Shown piece after piece: positions 8,008 to 18,071 of a stretch of 64,000 bases of DNA (position 1 is its first letter; every line of letters begins with the position of its first letter). Both the position numbers and the translations under genes were made by a program. Location of the stretch: assembly GCF_030005555.1 (NCBI RefSeq), contig NZ_JASCQG010000010.1, positions 95,887-159,886 on the forward strand, given 5' to 3'. Below the pieces are notes generated by a model that was not told where the DNA came from, did not search any database, and saw nothing but the letters and a program-made list of their open reading frames with translations. The stretch comes from Empedobacter sedimenti. GTDB taxonomy: Bacteria; Bacteroidota; Bacteroidia; Flavobacteriales; Weeksellaceae.

Positions 8008-8967
8008 ATGCCTTACATCGAACATTCTAGTTATCCAAAACCTAGTTTTCTCAACCGAAATTCGCACTACTCTACCATTTATCCAGCAAAATTCAAGAAA
8101 TACCCTATTCCAAATTACACAAGAGAAAAAATCACAACTGATGATGGTGATTTTCTGAATTTGGATTGGCGATTTCAAAATAATAAAGACAAATTAATCA
8201 TCCTTTTTCATGGATTAGAAGGCGATTCTAAAAGAACGTATCTTAACTCGTGTTCTGATTATTTTTACAACAAAGGATTTAATATCCTAGCTTGGAATCA
8301 TAGAACGTGTGGAGGTGAAATGAATAACACTTGTCGTTTGTATCATCATGGATCAATTGATGATGTACACAGAGTTGTAGAAAAGGTATTGAAAGAAAAT
8401 TATCAAGAAGTTTACTTAATTGGTTATTCGATGGGTGGTGCTTTGGTTTTGAATTATCTTGGAAATTACGACATAAATAATCGTGTAAAATGTGGTGTTG
8501 TTTTTTCTGCACCTATTTCTCTAAAATCTTGTGCTGATACATTGAAAGTATTTCCGAATACTATTTATTTCAATAATTTCAAACGTACTTTAGTTCCAAA
8601 ATTTAAAGCAAAAGCAGAGCAATTTCCCGGTGTATTGAACGAAAAAATGATTGATAAAATCAAAACTTTTGATGAAGTGGATGAGTATTTTACAGCTTCT
8701 TTACATGGTTATTCATCCAAAGAAGATTATTACCATAAAGCTTCGCCTGCAACTGTTTTAGATAACATTAAAACACCTTGTTTGGTTATAAATGCAACAA
8801 ATGATCCATTTCTGGGTAAAGATTGTTATTCTATCGAACGTTTCAAAAGCCATAAATTCTGCACATTTGAAATGCCTAAATATGGTGGACATTGCGGTTT
8901 TCCTTTAGAAAATAATTTGCATTCTTGGGCAGAGATAAGAGCTTGGGAATATATCCGTAATATCTAA
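8008..8967 (+). CDS. YheT-family alpha/beta-fold hydrolase
   Basis: A 319-residue cytoplasmic hydrolase starting 2 bases after the DUF721 stop. The nucleophile elbow is GYSMGGA with Ser141; HGLEGDSKRTY (from about 68) is the oxyanion loop; NATNDPFL supplies the acid and GGHCGF near residue 301 the catalytic His. The NHRTCGGE and HHGSIDDV segments are typical of the YheT/ABHD1-3 group, which includes esterases and lipases of unclear physiological substrate. It shares the direction of recF and DUF721 and ends in a good terminator, so it is the last gene of that unit. Confidence 0.9.
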   Translation: MPYIEHSSYPKPSFLNRNSHYSTIYPAKFKKYPIPNYTREKITTDDGDFLNLDWRFQNNKDKLIILFHGLEGDSKRTYLNSCSDYFYNKGFNILAWNHRTCGGEMNNTCRLYHHGSIDDVHRVVEKVLKENYQEVYLIGYSMGGALVLNYLGNYDINNRVKCGVVFSAPISLKSCADTLKVFPNTIYFNNFKRTLVPKFKAKAEQFPGVLNEKMIDKIKTFDEVDEYFTASLHGYSSKEDYYHKASPATVLDNIKTPCLVINATNDPFLGKDCYSIERFKSHKFCTFEMPKYGGHCGFPLENNLHSWAEIRAWEYIRNI

Positions 8968-8983
8968 GTGAATTTAAAAACAT

Positions 8984-9014
8984 AAAAAAATCCCCTCAGT
9001 GAGGGGATTTTATT
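8984..9014. terminator. Bidirectional terminator between the YheT-type gene and SusD
   Basis: The stem aatcccctca / tgaggggatt has A-rich sequence to the left and TTTTATTTTT to the right, so it can end transcription of both convergent genes. Confidence 0.85.
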
Positions 9015-9033
9015 TTTATATAAATCTAAAATA

Positions 9034-10470
9034 TTATTTTTCGTAACCTGGGTTTTGAACAATTTTAGTATCTACAATATTGATTTCTGCTCTTGGAATT
9101 GGGAAAGCAATAAGGTTTTTATCTACAGATGCAGGTACAAATGATTTGTCTCCCCAACGTAATAAATCCCATTGTCTTTGTCCTTCTCCAATTAACTCTC
9201 TTGAACGCTCTTTCTTAAGATCGTCCATTGTTACTGAATTAATTGTAAGTAACTGATCTTCTACAGATTTCTCAGAACCATCAGCATTTTTAATTGGTAA
9301 TAAACGTAATCTTAATAAAGTTTTGTAATAATCTAAAGCTTTAATAGGACTTCCTCCATTTAATTCTGCTTCAACACCATTTAAAAGAACTTCTTCGTTA
9401 CGCACCATTTTGATGTTATCATTACCCGAACCATTTGTATATTTTCCTGAAATAAACCAGTTTCCATTACCTTTAGTTGGGAACTCTGTAAACAAAGTTT
9501 TTCTTACATCATTATTAGCATACAAACTTTCTACAACATCTTTTTTAGGTTGAATATTAGCATAACCACCATATTGTAATCTATAACCATATGAAGTAGT
9601 TCCTAATGAAGCAACTTGACCTACTGCTAATTCGAAAATTGAGTTAGAAGCTGCACCATTTAAAGTATAATTAAATGATTCTTTTACTAATCCAGCTGAA
9701 ATTGGCGCTGCATAACCTGCAGCAGCTAATTCATTTGTTAATTGTCTTACTTTAGCGTAATCTCCTTTGTATAAATAGAATCTAGACATTAAAGCTTTTA
9801 AAGCAGGAATGCTTAAATCTGTTTTTCCTGAAATTGCTAAAGGAGTATTTGTAGACATTAATGCAAGTGCTTTATCGAAATCTGCAACAATTTGAGCTTC
9901 AGTTTCAGCGATAGTAGCACGAGCCATTTTAGCTTTAGGATCATATTTTGTTGGTAAAACAACACCTAAATTACCTCCTGTATACTTTTGTCCGTACAAT
10001 CTTAATAAGTCAAAGAAACCAATTGCTCTTAAACCATATGCTTGTCCTTGAGAATAATAAGATCTTGATTTATCTGTATCTGTCCCAGTGAATGCAGCAA
10101 CATCAGAATTAATCACAATGTTTGTCTTAGCAATCATCTCGTAAATTTTATTCCAAGTGTTAGTTGCATAAGCATCAGTAGATAGCATTGTATAATTTTG
10201 GATGTTTTGGTAATAACCTCCTGCCAAATTACTATACATTTTATCAGATCTAACCTCTCCGAAAGCTAAATAATCAGCTCCATAATAGTTTGTTGATCTC
10301 ATTGAAGCATAAGCACCTTTAACAAATGCTTGAATTTCTTGTAAATTTTTCAAAGGAGCTTGCTCAACTGATTGATGAAACTCTCTATCAACAAAATCAT
10401 CACTACAAGAAACGCTTAATGATAATACTGACGCTGTTAATATTGCTATTGTAAATAATCTTTTTTTCAT
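9034..10470 (-). CDS. SusD/RagB-family nutrient-binding outer-membrane lipoprotein
   Basis: A 478-residue lipoprotein. The signal peptide ends in LSVSCSDDF with the lipidation Cys22, and DFVDREF matches the start of SusD-like mature proteins. The body has the tetratricopeptide-like helices of SusD (YGLRAIGFFDLLRLYGQ, LMSRFYLYKGDYAKVRQL) and the C-terminal family signature RSRELIGEGQRQWDLLRWG followed by FPIPRAEIN. Together with the SusC channel 12 bases upstream it forms an outer-membrane pedal-bin transporter. No glycan-degrading enzyme is near, so the substrate is unknown; peptide uptake as in RagAB is one option. Confidence 0.95.
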   Translation of the reverse strand: MKKRLFTIAILTASVLSLSVSCSDDFVDREFHQSVEQAPLKNLQEIQAFVKGAYASMRSTNYYGADYLAFGEVRSDKMYSNLAGGYYQNIQNYTMLSTDAYATNTWNKIYEMIAKTNIVINSDVAAFTGTDTDKSRSYYSQGQAYGLRAIGFFDLLRLYGQKYTGGNLGVVLPTKYDPKAKMARATIAETEAQIVADFDKALALMSTNTPLAISGKTDLSIPALKALMSRFYLYKGDYAKVRQLTNELAAAGYAAPISAGLVKESFNYTLNGAASNSIFELAVGQVASLGTTSYGYRLQYGGYANIQPKKDVVESLYANNDVRKTLFTEFPTKGNGNWFISGKYTNGSGNDNIKMVRNEEVLLNGVEAELNGGSPIKALDYYKTLLRLRLLPIKNADGSEKSVEDQLLTINSVTMDDLKKERSRELIGEGQRQWDLLRWGDKSFVPASVDKNLIAFPIPRAEINIVDTKIVQNPGYEK

Positions 10471-10482
10471 TTTTAATTTTTT

Positions 10483-13479
10483 TTAGAAACTAACGTTAAC
10501 ACCTACTAAGAATGTTTTCAATACTGGTAAACTTAAGTTTGTGTAACCAGCAATGTTTGTCTCAGGATCAAATTTCAAATCTTTATCAAATCTGTGTGTC
10601 CAAGCATTATTTGCCATAACATACATTTGGATAGAATTTAATCCAGTCCCTTGTAACATTTTAGAATCAAAAGAATAAGATAATCTAGCATTACTTAAAC
10701 GAATGTAATCTGCATCATACATAAATCTAGTCGAAGCTTGATTAGATCTTTTATTTCCTCCATAAACTGGTTTAGGATTAGAAGCATTAGGGTTATCTTT
10801 TGTCCAATAATCTCCCATTACATCACCATATCCAGGATAGTTGATTGTATATTGTCCGTCACTGAATGAGTAAGAAGCCCAATCATCATAAATTTTTCCT
10901 CCGAATCCGAAAGTAAACTGTAAATCAAGTGCGAAACCTGCGTATGCTAAAGTTGTGTTTACACCTCCATATACATCACTAATAAATGAACCTTGAATAG
11001 CTTGTTCAGCTAAATTATAGTTATTCGTCGTTTCACCATCTTTACCATTTTTGTACCATAATGGATCTCCATTAGCAGCATCTACACCAGCCCATTTTCT
11101 TAAGTAGAACGTACGAACTCCTTGACCTTCTGTTAAAATAGTAGTTGATGTTTTTACATCTCCTCCATATAACTCAGTAATCTCATTCTTTAACGTAGAT
11201 AGATTAACTCCTAAATTCCAGTTAAATTGATTACGATCACCTCTAAAGATATCTGCATTTAAAGAGAATTCAAACCCTTTATTTACTAAAGTTCCGATAT
11301 TATCAACATAAGACGTCATACCTTGAGATCCTGATAAAGGTAAACTATAGATTAAGTCTTTTGTTTTCTTGTTGAAATATTCTGCAGAGAATTTAATACG
11401 ATCATTTAAGAATCCGAAGTCAACACCAACATTTAATGGATTAACTGTTTCCCATGATAAATTTGGATTAAAGAATCCTCCATAAGAAGCTGCAGCTGCA
11501 TCATTGTAGTTTGTTGTAAAACTATATGTTGCATAAGGATTAGCAGAAACTTGGTTACCTACTTTACCATAAGAAGCTCTTAATTTCATCATAGAAATTG
11601 TTTTACTATCTCTTAAGTTACCTAAACGTGCAAGATCTACTCCAAGACCTGCAGACCAGAAGTCTCCAGCTTTTTGTCCTGGCATGAATTGAGATAAAAT
11701 ATCACGACGGTAAGATGCATCAACTAAGATTAATTTATCATAATCATAGTGAGCTGTAGCAGCATACCCCCAACGAGAGTTAACTCCTCTATCACCTCCA
11801 TAACCTAATGGAACAACAAAGTTTGTTAAAGTTTCAAGTGATGGAGAACCAACGTTTTGAGCTGAAGCATTTAAGAATTTTTGATCTGCTTTGTAAGCCT
11901 CTTGAATTAAAGACACACCTACATTATGTAAATCAAATTTTTGGTTCCAGCTAACAATATTTTGTACGTTGAAGTTGAAATATCTACTTACATAAGCATT
12001 ATTCATACCTCCTCTTGCTCCTGCACCATCTCCGTGTAATGGGCTATAGTATCTATCTTCTTCTATATTAATATATTCTGGAGCAAATACTAATGTATAT
12101 TTAATATTTTTCCAAATATCATATTCAGCTTTAAAATTAGCAAAAATTCTTGCTGTTGCAGCTTTACTATAGTTTAAATCTAATAATGCAGCAGGGTTAA
12201 ATTGGCTATTTGACAATCTTCCTGTTGTTGGATTCCAGTAGTAAGATCCATCAGGATTTCTTACAGGATCCGTAGGTCTATTAAAATATGATGATAAAAT
12301 TGGGTTTGCAAATCCACCTCCATCTGGTAATGTTCTCATATTAGAGTAAGACATCTGGATATCAGTAGATAATTTTAATTTATCTGTTGCTTGATAAGAA
12401 ACTTTGTTAGTAAAAGCTAAACGTTTATAGTTTGAGTTTTTAATAACAGATTCTTGTTTGAAGTAGTTTGCAGATGCATAGTATGATAATTTATCATTCG
12501 CTCCTGATACATTGAAATCTACGTTTTGTTGGAAACCTTTCTTTTGTGTTTCTTCTTTCCAATTCGTTGAATACGGAGATTTGAAAATACTTGCAAAAGT
12601 AGCATTCACTTTACCAGCTGCTATATCAGCATCTGTATAGCTTGTTCCTAAATAATTATTAACTTGATCTTTTAAGTATGTTTTATACTCGTTAGCCGAA
12701 AAACCTCTATAAGTATCTACTGCACGATCATTCCAACCAATACTTGAAGCGAAGTTAAATTTAGCAGCTCCTTTTTTACCAGATTTAGTTGTAATAATAA
12801 TAACCCCTGCACCAGCATCAGCACCATAAACTGCCGTAGAAACAGCATCTTTAAGAACTGTTACACTTTCGATATCATCAGGATTCATAGAAGCCAAGAT
12901 GTTACCAGTTGTACTGTTTCTTGTTAAATCACCACTTGAAACACGTACACCATCAACAATCCAAATTGGCGATGTTACACCATTGATAGAAGAAATACCA
13001 CGTACACGTACACTTGCCATACCACCTGGTTGCCCTGAAGCATTACCTGTTTGTACACCTGTTACACGTCCTTGTAACATTTTATCTACAGAAGCAACAG
13101 GAACATCTTCGATTGCTTTTGAAGTCATTGTACTTGTAGATCCTGTAATCTCTTTAACAGATTTTGTTAAACCAAAACCTACTACTACTACTTCTCCTAA
13201 ATCTACGTTTTCTTTAACAGATTTTAATACACCTAAGTTTGTAGATGTAACTTTAAATTCTTTTCCATTAACAACTAAAATATCTCCTACTTTAGCGTCA
13301 ATGTTAAAATTCCCGTTTTCGTCTGTGTAAGCAACTTTGTCTGTACCTTTTACAATAACTTCTACATCAGCCTCTGGGAAATTATCTGCATCGTTAACTA
13401 CACCTGTTACCTGGGCAAAAGCAAAAGTTCCTAACCCTAGGAATGCTAGTAAGCCCAAAGATGTTAATCTTCTCCTCAT
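10483..13479 (-). CDS. SusC/RagA-family TonB-linked outer-membrane transporter
   Basis: A 998-residue protein with signal peptide (cleavage after AFAQ), an N-terminal DUF4480/CarboxypepD_reg-like domain (VAYTDENGNFNIDAKVGD, about 50-67), the GEVVVVGFG TonB-box-like segment, the plug domain (VPVASVDKMLQGRVTGVQ, then VRIRG-type SVRVRGISSINGV and DVESVTVLKDA-type strands, about 125-230) and a long 22-strand barrel ending in the aromatic LVGVNVSF. It transports substrate captured by the SusD partner, using the TonB/ExbBD proton motive force. Its first 60 residues are almost the same as in the second SusC at 23060, so the two are paralogues. The long AT-rich region upstream should hold its promoter. 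Confidence 0.95.
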   Translation of the reverse strand: MRRRLTSLGLLAFLGLGTFAFAQVTGVVNDADNFPEADVEVIVKGTDKVAYTDENGNFNIDAKVGDILVVNGKEFKVTSTNLGVLKSVKENVDLGEVVVVGFGLTKSVKEITGSTSTMTSKAIEDVPVASVDKMLQGRVTGVQTGNASGQPGGMASVRVRGISSINGVTSPIWIVDGVRVSSGDLTRNSTTGNILASMNPDDIESVTVLKDAVSTAVYGADAGAGVIIITTKSGKKGAAKFNFASSIGWNDRAVDTYRGFSANEYKTYLKDQVNNYLGTSYTDADIAAGKVNATFASIFKSPYSTNWKEETQKKGFQQNVDFNVSGANDKLSYYASANYFKQESVIKNSNYKRLAFTNKVSYQATDKLKLSTDIQMSYSNMRTLPDGGGFANPILSSYFNRPTDPVRNPDGSYYWNPTTGRLSNSQFNPAALLDLNYSKAATARIFANFKAEYDIWKNIKYTLVFAPEYINIEEDRYYSPLHGDGAGARGGMNNAYVSRYFNFNVQNIVSWNQKFDLHNVGVSLIQEAYKADQKFLNASAQNVGSPSLETLTNFVVPLGYGGDRGVNSRWGYAATAHYDYDKLILVDASYRRDILSQFMPGQKAGDFWSAGLGVDLARLGNLRDSKTISMMKLRASYGKVGNQVSANPYATYSFTTNYNDAAAASYGGFFNPNLSWETVNPLNVGVDFGFLNDRIKFSAEYFNKKTKDLIYSLPLSGSQGMTSYVDNIGTLVNKGFEFSLNADIFRGDRNQFNWNLGVNLSTLKNEITELYGGDVKTSTTILTEGQGVRTFYLRKWAGVDAANGDPLWYKNGKDGETTNNYNLAEQAIQGSFISDVYGGVNTTLAYAGFALDLQFTFGFGGKIYDDWASYSFSDGQYTINYPGYGDVMGDYWTKDNPNASNPKPVYGGNKRSNQASTRFMYDADYIRLSNARLSYSFDSKMLQGTGLNSIQMYVMANNAWTHRFDKDLKFDPETNIAGYTNLSLPVLKTFLVGVNVSF

Positions 13480-13860
13480 AGTTTTAATTTTTATAACATT
13501 TAGGACAAAACTCTAACTTTTTTTTAAGATTTCCAAAAAACATATTACTATTTTTTTTGATTTTCAAATATTTTTAAAAAAAATGTCTAATATTTTTACA
13601 ATTACACAACTTTATTCTATTTCATACTTAATATGATAATTAAAATAGCTAATTAATGAAAAAAGACAAATTTAACACAATCCTGTATTAGTTTATTGAT
13701 AATTTAATAGCTATAAATATTGAAGTCTTAAAATTATTTAACCAAAATATCAACGTTAAATAATTCTGAATTTTTAATTAATAAAATTCATGCCTAGATC
13801 AGTATAAAATTAAAAAAGACAGCCAAATGGCTGTCTTTTTTAATAAGAGTATAATTTAAA
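13480..13860. other. 381-base AT-rich spacer between SusC and the DUF5689 gene
   Basis: It contains many A/T runs but no ORF. The only structure I can defend is the terminator at 13812-13842. The SusC promoter must lie here on the minus strand; an AGAGTTTTG about 25-30 bases upstream of the ATG deviates from the -7 consensus. Confidence 0.6.
13812..13842. terminator. Terminator of the DUF5689 / TonB receptor operon
   Basis: The stem aaagacagcca / tggctgtcttt has a short loop and A/T runs on both sides. On the minus strand it lies 19 bases after the DUF5689 stop codon. Confidence 0.85.
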
Positions 13861-15210
13861 TTACTTAACAAACTCTATGTCATCAATATTTACACGTAAA
13901 CGATTATTGTTTGATCTTAAAAAAGACTTATTAACTAATTTAACCGAAACCCTGTCAGTAGAAGCCGCATTAATTGAAAACTCTAATGAGTTTAATTTGC
14001 CTCTTTCACTAGTTTTCTCTCCAACAGATTTCCATGTAACACCAAAATCAGTAGAGATTAACACCTCTAATTTGATTTCTTTATCCGCATCTGTACTTTC
14101 GCTAAAAGTAGCTCCTCCAAATTTTACTTTTAATGTTTTAAGACCAGTTGCAAAAAATTTCGATTGTATAAAACCATCTACTGTTGATGTACCTCTTAAA
14201 CGAACCGAACTAGTTCCTGATGTTTTTAAGTCACTATCAGATGGATCGAAAACTCCTCCATCAGAAAAAATCCAAGTTCCAGTTGACAATGCTAAATCCG
14301 CGACATTATAATTATTTTTCTTAGCCAACTCAAAATCTTCTTTTGTTCCTTTTATTTCTTCTACACCTTCTGGTAAAATTGTAAAACGAGCTTGATCAAA
14401 TTTTACATCTTTTGTATCACGAATAAACAATTGGTAAGTAGAATTGTACTTAGAAACCACAACTGTTATAGCACCACTACCGTTTGGTAAAGCATCTCCG
14501 GCCCAACTTGCAAAATTAGAATTACGTAAATCTGTTTCTCTTCCTTTTTTATCAACCAAAACTCTGTTTACAGTTTCTGTTGCTGTTCCGTATGTTTTGT
14601 CAATTTCTGGTTGTTTAAACTGAATACCTTCTATTGTAACTAATGTATTTAAATTAGCAGGTTTCAAAGCATCAGCTAAAGACGTAACAACTTTTGGTTT
14701 AATCGCCTGTATTGGTTCGCACGTTTTTACCATATAAGTTGAAATAACAGTACTTGGAATACGACCAACAGGATATTTAGGATCTACAGAACCAATTTTC
14801 ATTACCCCTCTGTCAGTTGCAACAATTAAACCTTTTAGATTAATTTGTACTTGTGCTCCAATTGGATAATTATTAAATAACTTATCTCCTGCAATTTCAA
14901 TCTGAATTCCTGTTGTAGGATTTTCAACCTTATCTTGTAAAGAAATTGTACTATAAAAGTTTCCTGTTTCGTCACTAGAGATAACATAAGCTTTAACGAT
15001 TAACTCTTCTGCAACCGCTCCGTTAGCATCCAACTTAATTCCTCCAGCTGTAGCTTTTGCAACTAAATCTGCTAAAGATATATTTGCTTGCGGCAAATTA
15101 CATTCGATAGGTGGTGTTGCATAATCATCGTCTTGCACACACGATTGTGTAAAAAATAAACCAGCGCTTAATGTTAAAGCGATTGATAATTTTGTGATTG
15201 TATTATTCAT
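13861..15210 (-). CDS. DUF5689 domain lipoprotein with C-terminal jelly-roll region
   Basis: A 449-residue protein. The signal peptide ends at FFTQSC (Cys24) followed by VQDDDY, an acidic motif typical of surface-exposed Bacteroidota lipoproteins. Residues about 40-135 form an OB-like DUF5689 unit (EELIVKAYVISSDETGNFYSTISLQD, then an IGAQVQINLKGL strand), repeated in weaker form around 185-275 (LVTIEGIQF, YQLFIRDTKDV). From about 290 on there is a choice-of-anchor-J/jelly-roll-like domain with GTSSVRLRG, LKVKFGG and a final RVNIDDIEFV. It starts 26 bases after the TonB receptor gene, so the two are cotranscribed. I infer it is the surface binding partner of that receptor. Confidence 0.85.
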   Translation of the reverse strand: MNNTITKLSIALTLSAGLFFTQSCVQDDDYATPPIECNLPQANISLADLVAKATAGGIKLDANGAVAEELIVKAYVISSDETGNFYSTISLQDKVENPTTGIQIEIAGDKLFNNYPIGAQVQINLKGLIVATDRGVMKIGSVDPKYPVGRIPSTVISTYMVKTCEPIQAIKPKVVTSLADALKPANLNTLVTIEGIQFKQPEIDKTYGTATETVNRVLVDKKGRETDLRNSNFASWAGDALPNGSGAITVVVSKYNSTYQLFIRDTKDVKFDQARFTILPEGVEEIKGTKEDFELAKKNNYNVADLALSTGTWIFSDGGVFDPSDSDLKTSGTSSVRLRGTSTVDGFIQSKFFATGLKTLKVKFGGATFSESTDADKEIKLEVLISTDFGVTWKSVGEKTSERGKLNSLEFSINAASTDRVSVKLVNKSFLRSNNNRLRVNIDDIEFVK

Positions 15211-15236
15211 CTTAAATCTTGTTCGTAGTTAATAAA

Positions 15237-17993
15237 TTAAAATCTGAAATAAATGTTCGCAAAATATGTTGTACCCATTCCGTAAAACATTTTCGATCCA
15301 AACATGCGTTGGTAGTTTTTGTCAATAGCATTGTTATATTTCCCAATACGCATTTGCTCAAAACCTCCTGTTACGTAGTTTTTGTTATTCAATACATTAT
15401 TAATAGTACCTGAAATTCCGGCTGAATATTTACCTATACGGAAAGTTTTCCCAAGATTAAGATTCAACATAAATTCGTTACTAAATTTTTCTTGTTTCAA
15501 TAAACTTTTTAATCCTTCTTCTGTTATTCCATTAATTGGAACTCCATTTTGTGTAGTAAAGCTTATTGTTCTTCTGTAAGGAGAAGGATCCGTATAATTA
15601 TTCATTAAATAATTTCCAGAAATACCAACCCACCAAAATTTAGGATCACGATATTCCGCTCCTAAAGAAAATCCTGATTGCGGACCTGAAGCCACTTTGT
15701 AATTTTCTAAGTAAGCTGTTCCGTAATTTTTGTAAGGAACTCCATTAATTCCGAACTCATCAGAATATAAATTATAACTCGGATTGTCTTTGTATACATA
15801 TTGACCGATAGATGCAACTGCAGATAATGTAAGAACTGGTAGAACTTGTGCTTCAACAGCCAATTCTGTTCCCAAATATTCTTTTCCAACACCTGTCATT
15901 ACCTCAGACACAAAAAGTTGTTCCGAAGCTCCGTCAATGTATCCAAAAGCTTTTTCTATTTCATCTTTCGTTCTTGTATAAAAAGCTGTTGCGCGCGCCT
16001 TAATACGTGGCGCTCTTAGGATATACGAAATATCACTTGAAAAAACTTTCGCACTTTCTATACCATCTACTGAAACATCGTTAAGACGAGCATTTGGGAA
16101 AATTTCGTCCGAAGTTGGCGCTTCTGTTTGATACATTACATTTGCTTGAACAAAATTTCGCCCATCAAGTTTTAACAAGAAGTTAGATTTCACTCCGAAA
16201 TTTGTAAAATCATAGGTTTTACTTTTTCCGTAAGAGTTATCTTTATACATCTCATTTTGGTATTTACCATCACGATAAAACTTAGTTAACGAAGCTTTCA
16301 TTCCGATTGTTACATCCAATAACTTTCCTTTGATCTTAGATTGCGCGTACAAATCGGCATAATCACGATTGATTTCGTAATAATACTCTTGTTTATCACC
16401 TTTCTTGGCAACATAATCAGGATCCAATAAATTATAATTATAGAAATGATTTACTGGTAAACCCGTTGTCACATTAAAATCATCAACATTTAATACATAT
16501 TGAGCTCCTAACAAATCTTGAATTTCACGATATAGTTTAGATTTCGTATTTTGATAAGATGCTGCAATTGTTAAATCGATATCATTTGATAATTGCGTCT
16601 GAAAGTTAGTATACGCCGTTGCTATTTTATCTTCGTTAACATCTGCTGTTAACCAATAAGCAGCTCTACCATTCGCACTATTTTCATTCGCACGATACAT
16701 ACTTCCCCAATCTAATTGAGAAATTTGTCCGCTTTTCCATAATTGTTCTCTATCCGAAATAGCTGCTGCATTTGCTCCATTAAAAGCTAAATAACTTGGC
16801 ATATTTCTATAATAAGTTGGCGACGGATTATTTGCCTTAAACCAATCTAAACGTGATCCACTATCTTTCCCGAATTGATACGATATTGTAGTTGTTAATT
16901 TAGATTTATTGCTAATATTCCAGAAGTGCGTCAACATATTTACAGGTTCAAACGTTTTCTTTACACGTTCGTTACGCTTGTCTCCATCTTGCCATCCCCA
17001 ATAAGAATTGTAATAAATTCCCATCATATCCACAACTTCTTGTGTATTTGGTGATCCTGTAGAACGACGAGTAGGCGCTCCAAAACTTGTAAAATTAAGG
17101 GTATGTTTATCGTTGATTTTTTTCTCAATTCCTACAAAATAAGCGTAAGCATCATAAAAAGTTCCTTCTATAATTCCTTCTTTCGCCCAACGTCTACTTC
17201 CCGAAACCATAAAAGCCCAACCGTTGTCCATCATCCCTGTATTATAGGTTGCCATAACACGATTTCTATATGAACGATTTGTGCTCGAATAAGCTAAACT
17301 TGTTCCTTTACGCATTGTAGAAGGACGAGTATCAAAATTTGTAACTCCTCCTAAATCACCAAAAGCGTAAGAAGAAGGTTCAATTCCATACGTTAATTCA
17401 TCTGGACGACGAGTCACATCATTAAGACCTCCCCAGTTACCAAATGTAGCGCGTCCATTATCCATTTTGTTCATACGAACGCCATTAAAATGTACATCGC
17501 TATATTTATTATCTAAACCTCTTGGTTTAAACCAATACGAACCAAGTTCGTAAGCAGATACGCGTGCAAAAACATCGCGAGAAGATTGTAAAAGTCCTGA
17601 ATTAGAAGCTGTAGAACTTTCGTCATCAGACAATTCATCGTCTGTCAAGGTAATAATTCCAACTTCTGCTGTATTTGGATTAAAAGTTAATTTTATATCA
17701 CCTAAGTCTAACTCTTTTTGACCTGCTACAGTGATTACTTTTTCAAAAGGATCATATCCTACGCCATAAACTTGCAATTTGTATGTTCCATCAGGAATAT
17801 CAACAAACTGAAAATAACCTATACGATCTGTTATGGCAGCATCCGAAACCGCTCCTCCGTCTAATCGTACAGTGAGGTTATACACCTCTTCACCTGTAGC
17901 AGCATTTTTAGCTACACCAGTAACCTTTGTCTGCGCCTGCGCCATAGCTACAGTAGCAGCAAAGAGTGAAATACTTAACAATAATTTGTTCAT
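15237..17993 (-). CDS. TonB-dependent receptor with carboxypeptidase-like regulatory domain
   Basis: A 918-residue outer-membrane receptor. A signal peptide (cleavage near MAQAQ) is followed by a carboxypeptidase D regulatory-like domain (TKVTGVAKNAATGEEV, GYFQFVDIPDGTYKLQV, about 20-110), an acidic linker rich in Asp/Ser (about 118-132), a plug-like region (FKPRGLDNKYSDVHFNGVRMN) and a beta-barrel ending in the aromatic ANIYFRF. It is not SusC-like and has no SusD partner; the DUF5689 lipoprotein behind it probably takes that role. It is divergently transcribed from the secreted nuclease/phosphatase gene 78 bases away, which suggests shared regulation. Confidence 0.9.
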   Translation of the reverse strand: MNKLLLSISLFAATVAMAQAQTKVTGVAKNAATGEEVYNLTVRLDGGAVSDAAITDRIGYFQFVDIPDGTYKLQVYGVGYDPFEKVITVAGQKELDLGDIKLTFNPNTAEVGIITLTDDELSDDESSTASNSGLLQSSRDVFARVSAYELGSYWFKPRGLDNKYSDVHFNGVRMNKMDNGRATFGNWGGLNDVTRRPDELTYGIEPSSYAFGDLGGVTNFDTRPSTMRKGTSLAYSSTNRSYRNRVMATYNTGMMDNGWAFMVSGSRRWAKEGIIEGTFYDAYAYFVGIEKKINDKHTLNFTSFGAPTRRSTGSPNTQEVVDMMGIYYNSYWGWQDGDKRNERVKKTFEPVNMLTHFWNISNKSKLTTTISYQFGKDSGSRLDWFKANNPSPTYYRNMPSYLAFNGANAAAISDREQLWKSGQISQLDWGSMYRANENSANGRAAYWLTADVNEDKIATAYTNFQTQLSNDIDLTIAASYQNTKSKLYREIQDLLGAQYVLNVDDFNVTTGLPVNHFYNYNLLDPDYVAKKGDKQEYYYEINRDYADLYAQSKIKGKLLDVTIGMKASLTKFYRDGKYQNEMYKDNSYGKSKTYDFTNFGVKSNFLLKLDGRNFVQANVMYQTEAPTSDEIFPNARLNDVSVDGIESAKVFSSDISYILRAPRIKARATAFYTRTKDEIEKAFGYIDGASEQLFVSEVMTGVGKEYLGTELAVEAQVLPVLTLSAVASIGQYVYKDNPSYNLYSDEFGINGVPYKNYGTAYLENYKVASGPQSGFSLGAEYRDPKFWWVGISGNYLMNNYTDPSPYRRTISFTTQNGVPINGITEEGLKSLLKQEKFSNEFMLNLNLGKTFRIGKYSAGISGTINNVLNNKNYVTGGFEQMRIGKYNNAIDKNYQRMFGSKMFYGMGTTYFANIYFRF

Positions 17994-18021
17994 TCAAACG
18001 AATTTTTATTTATAAATTAGC

Positions 18022-18049
18022 TATCTTAAAAGATAATCTTCCAAAATTA
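18022..18049 (-). promoter_or_regulatory. Candidate promoter -7 element and 14-base palindrome before the TonB receptor
   Basis: The minus strand reads TAATTTTG (18042-18049), matching TAnnTTTG, 49 bases before the ATG. Between it and the start lies TATCTT-AA-AAGATA (18022-18035), a near-perfect dyad that could be an operator in the 5' UTR. Both are sequence-only observations. Confidence 0.3.
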
Positions 18050-18071
18050 ATAATTTTACAATAGACATCAT

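Noticed and set aside
12899..13330. 143-codon plus-strand ORF
   Set aside because: Lies wholly antisense within the SusC plug region and has Pro/Thr-rich composition typical of a shadow frame.
13877..14311. 144-codon plus-strand ORF
   Set aside because: Antisense to the DUF5689 lipoprotein gene; no start signal or family features.
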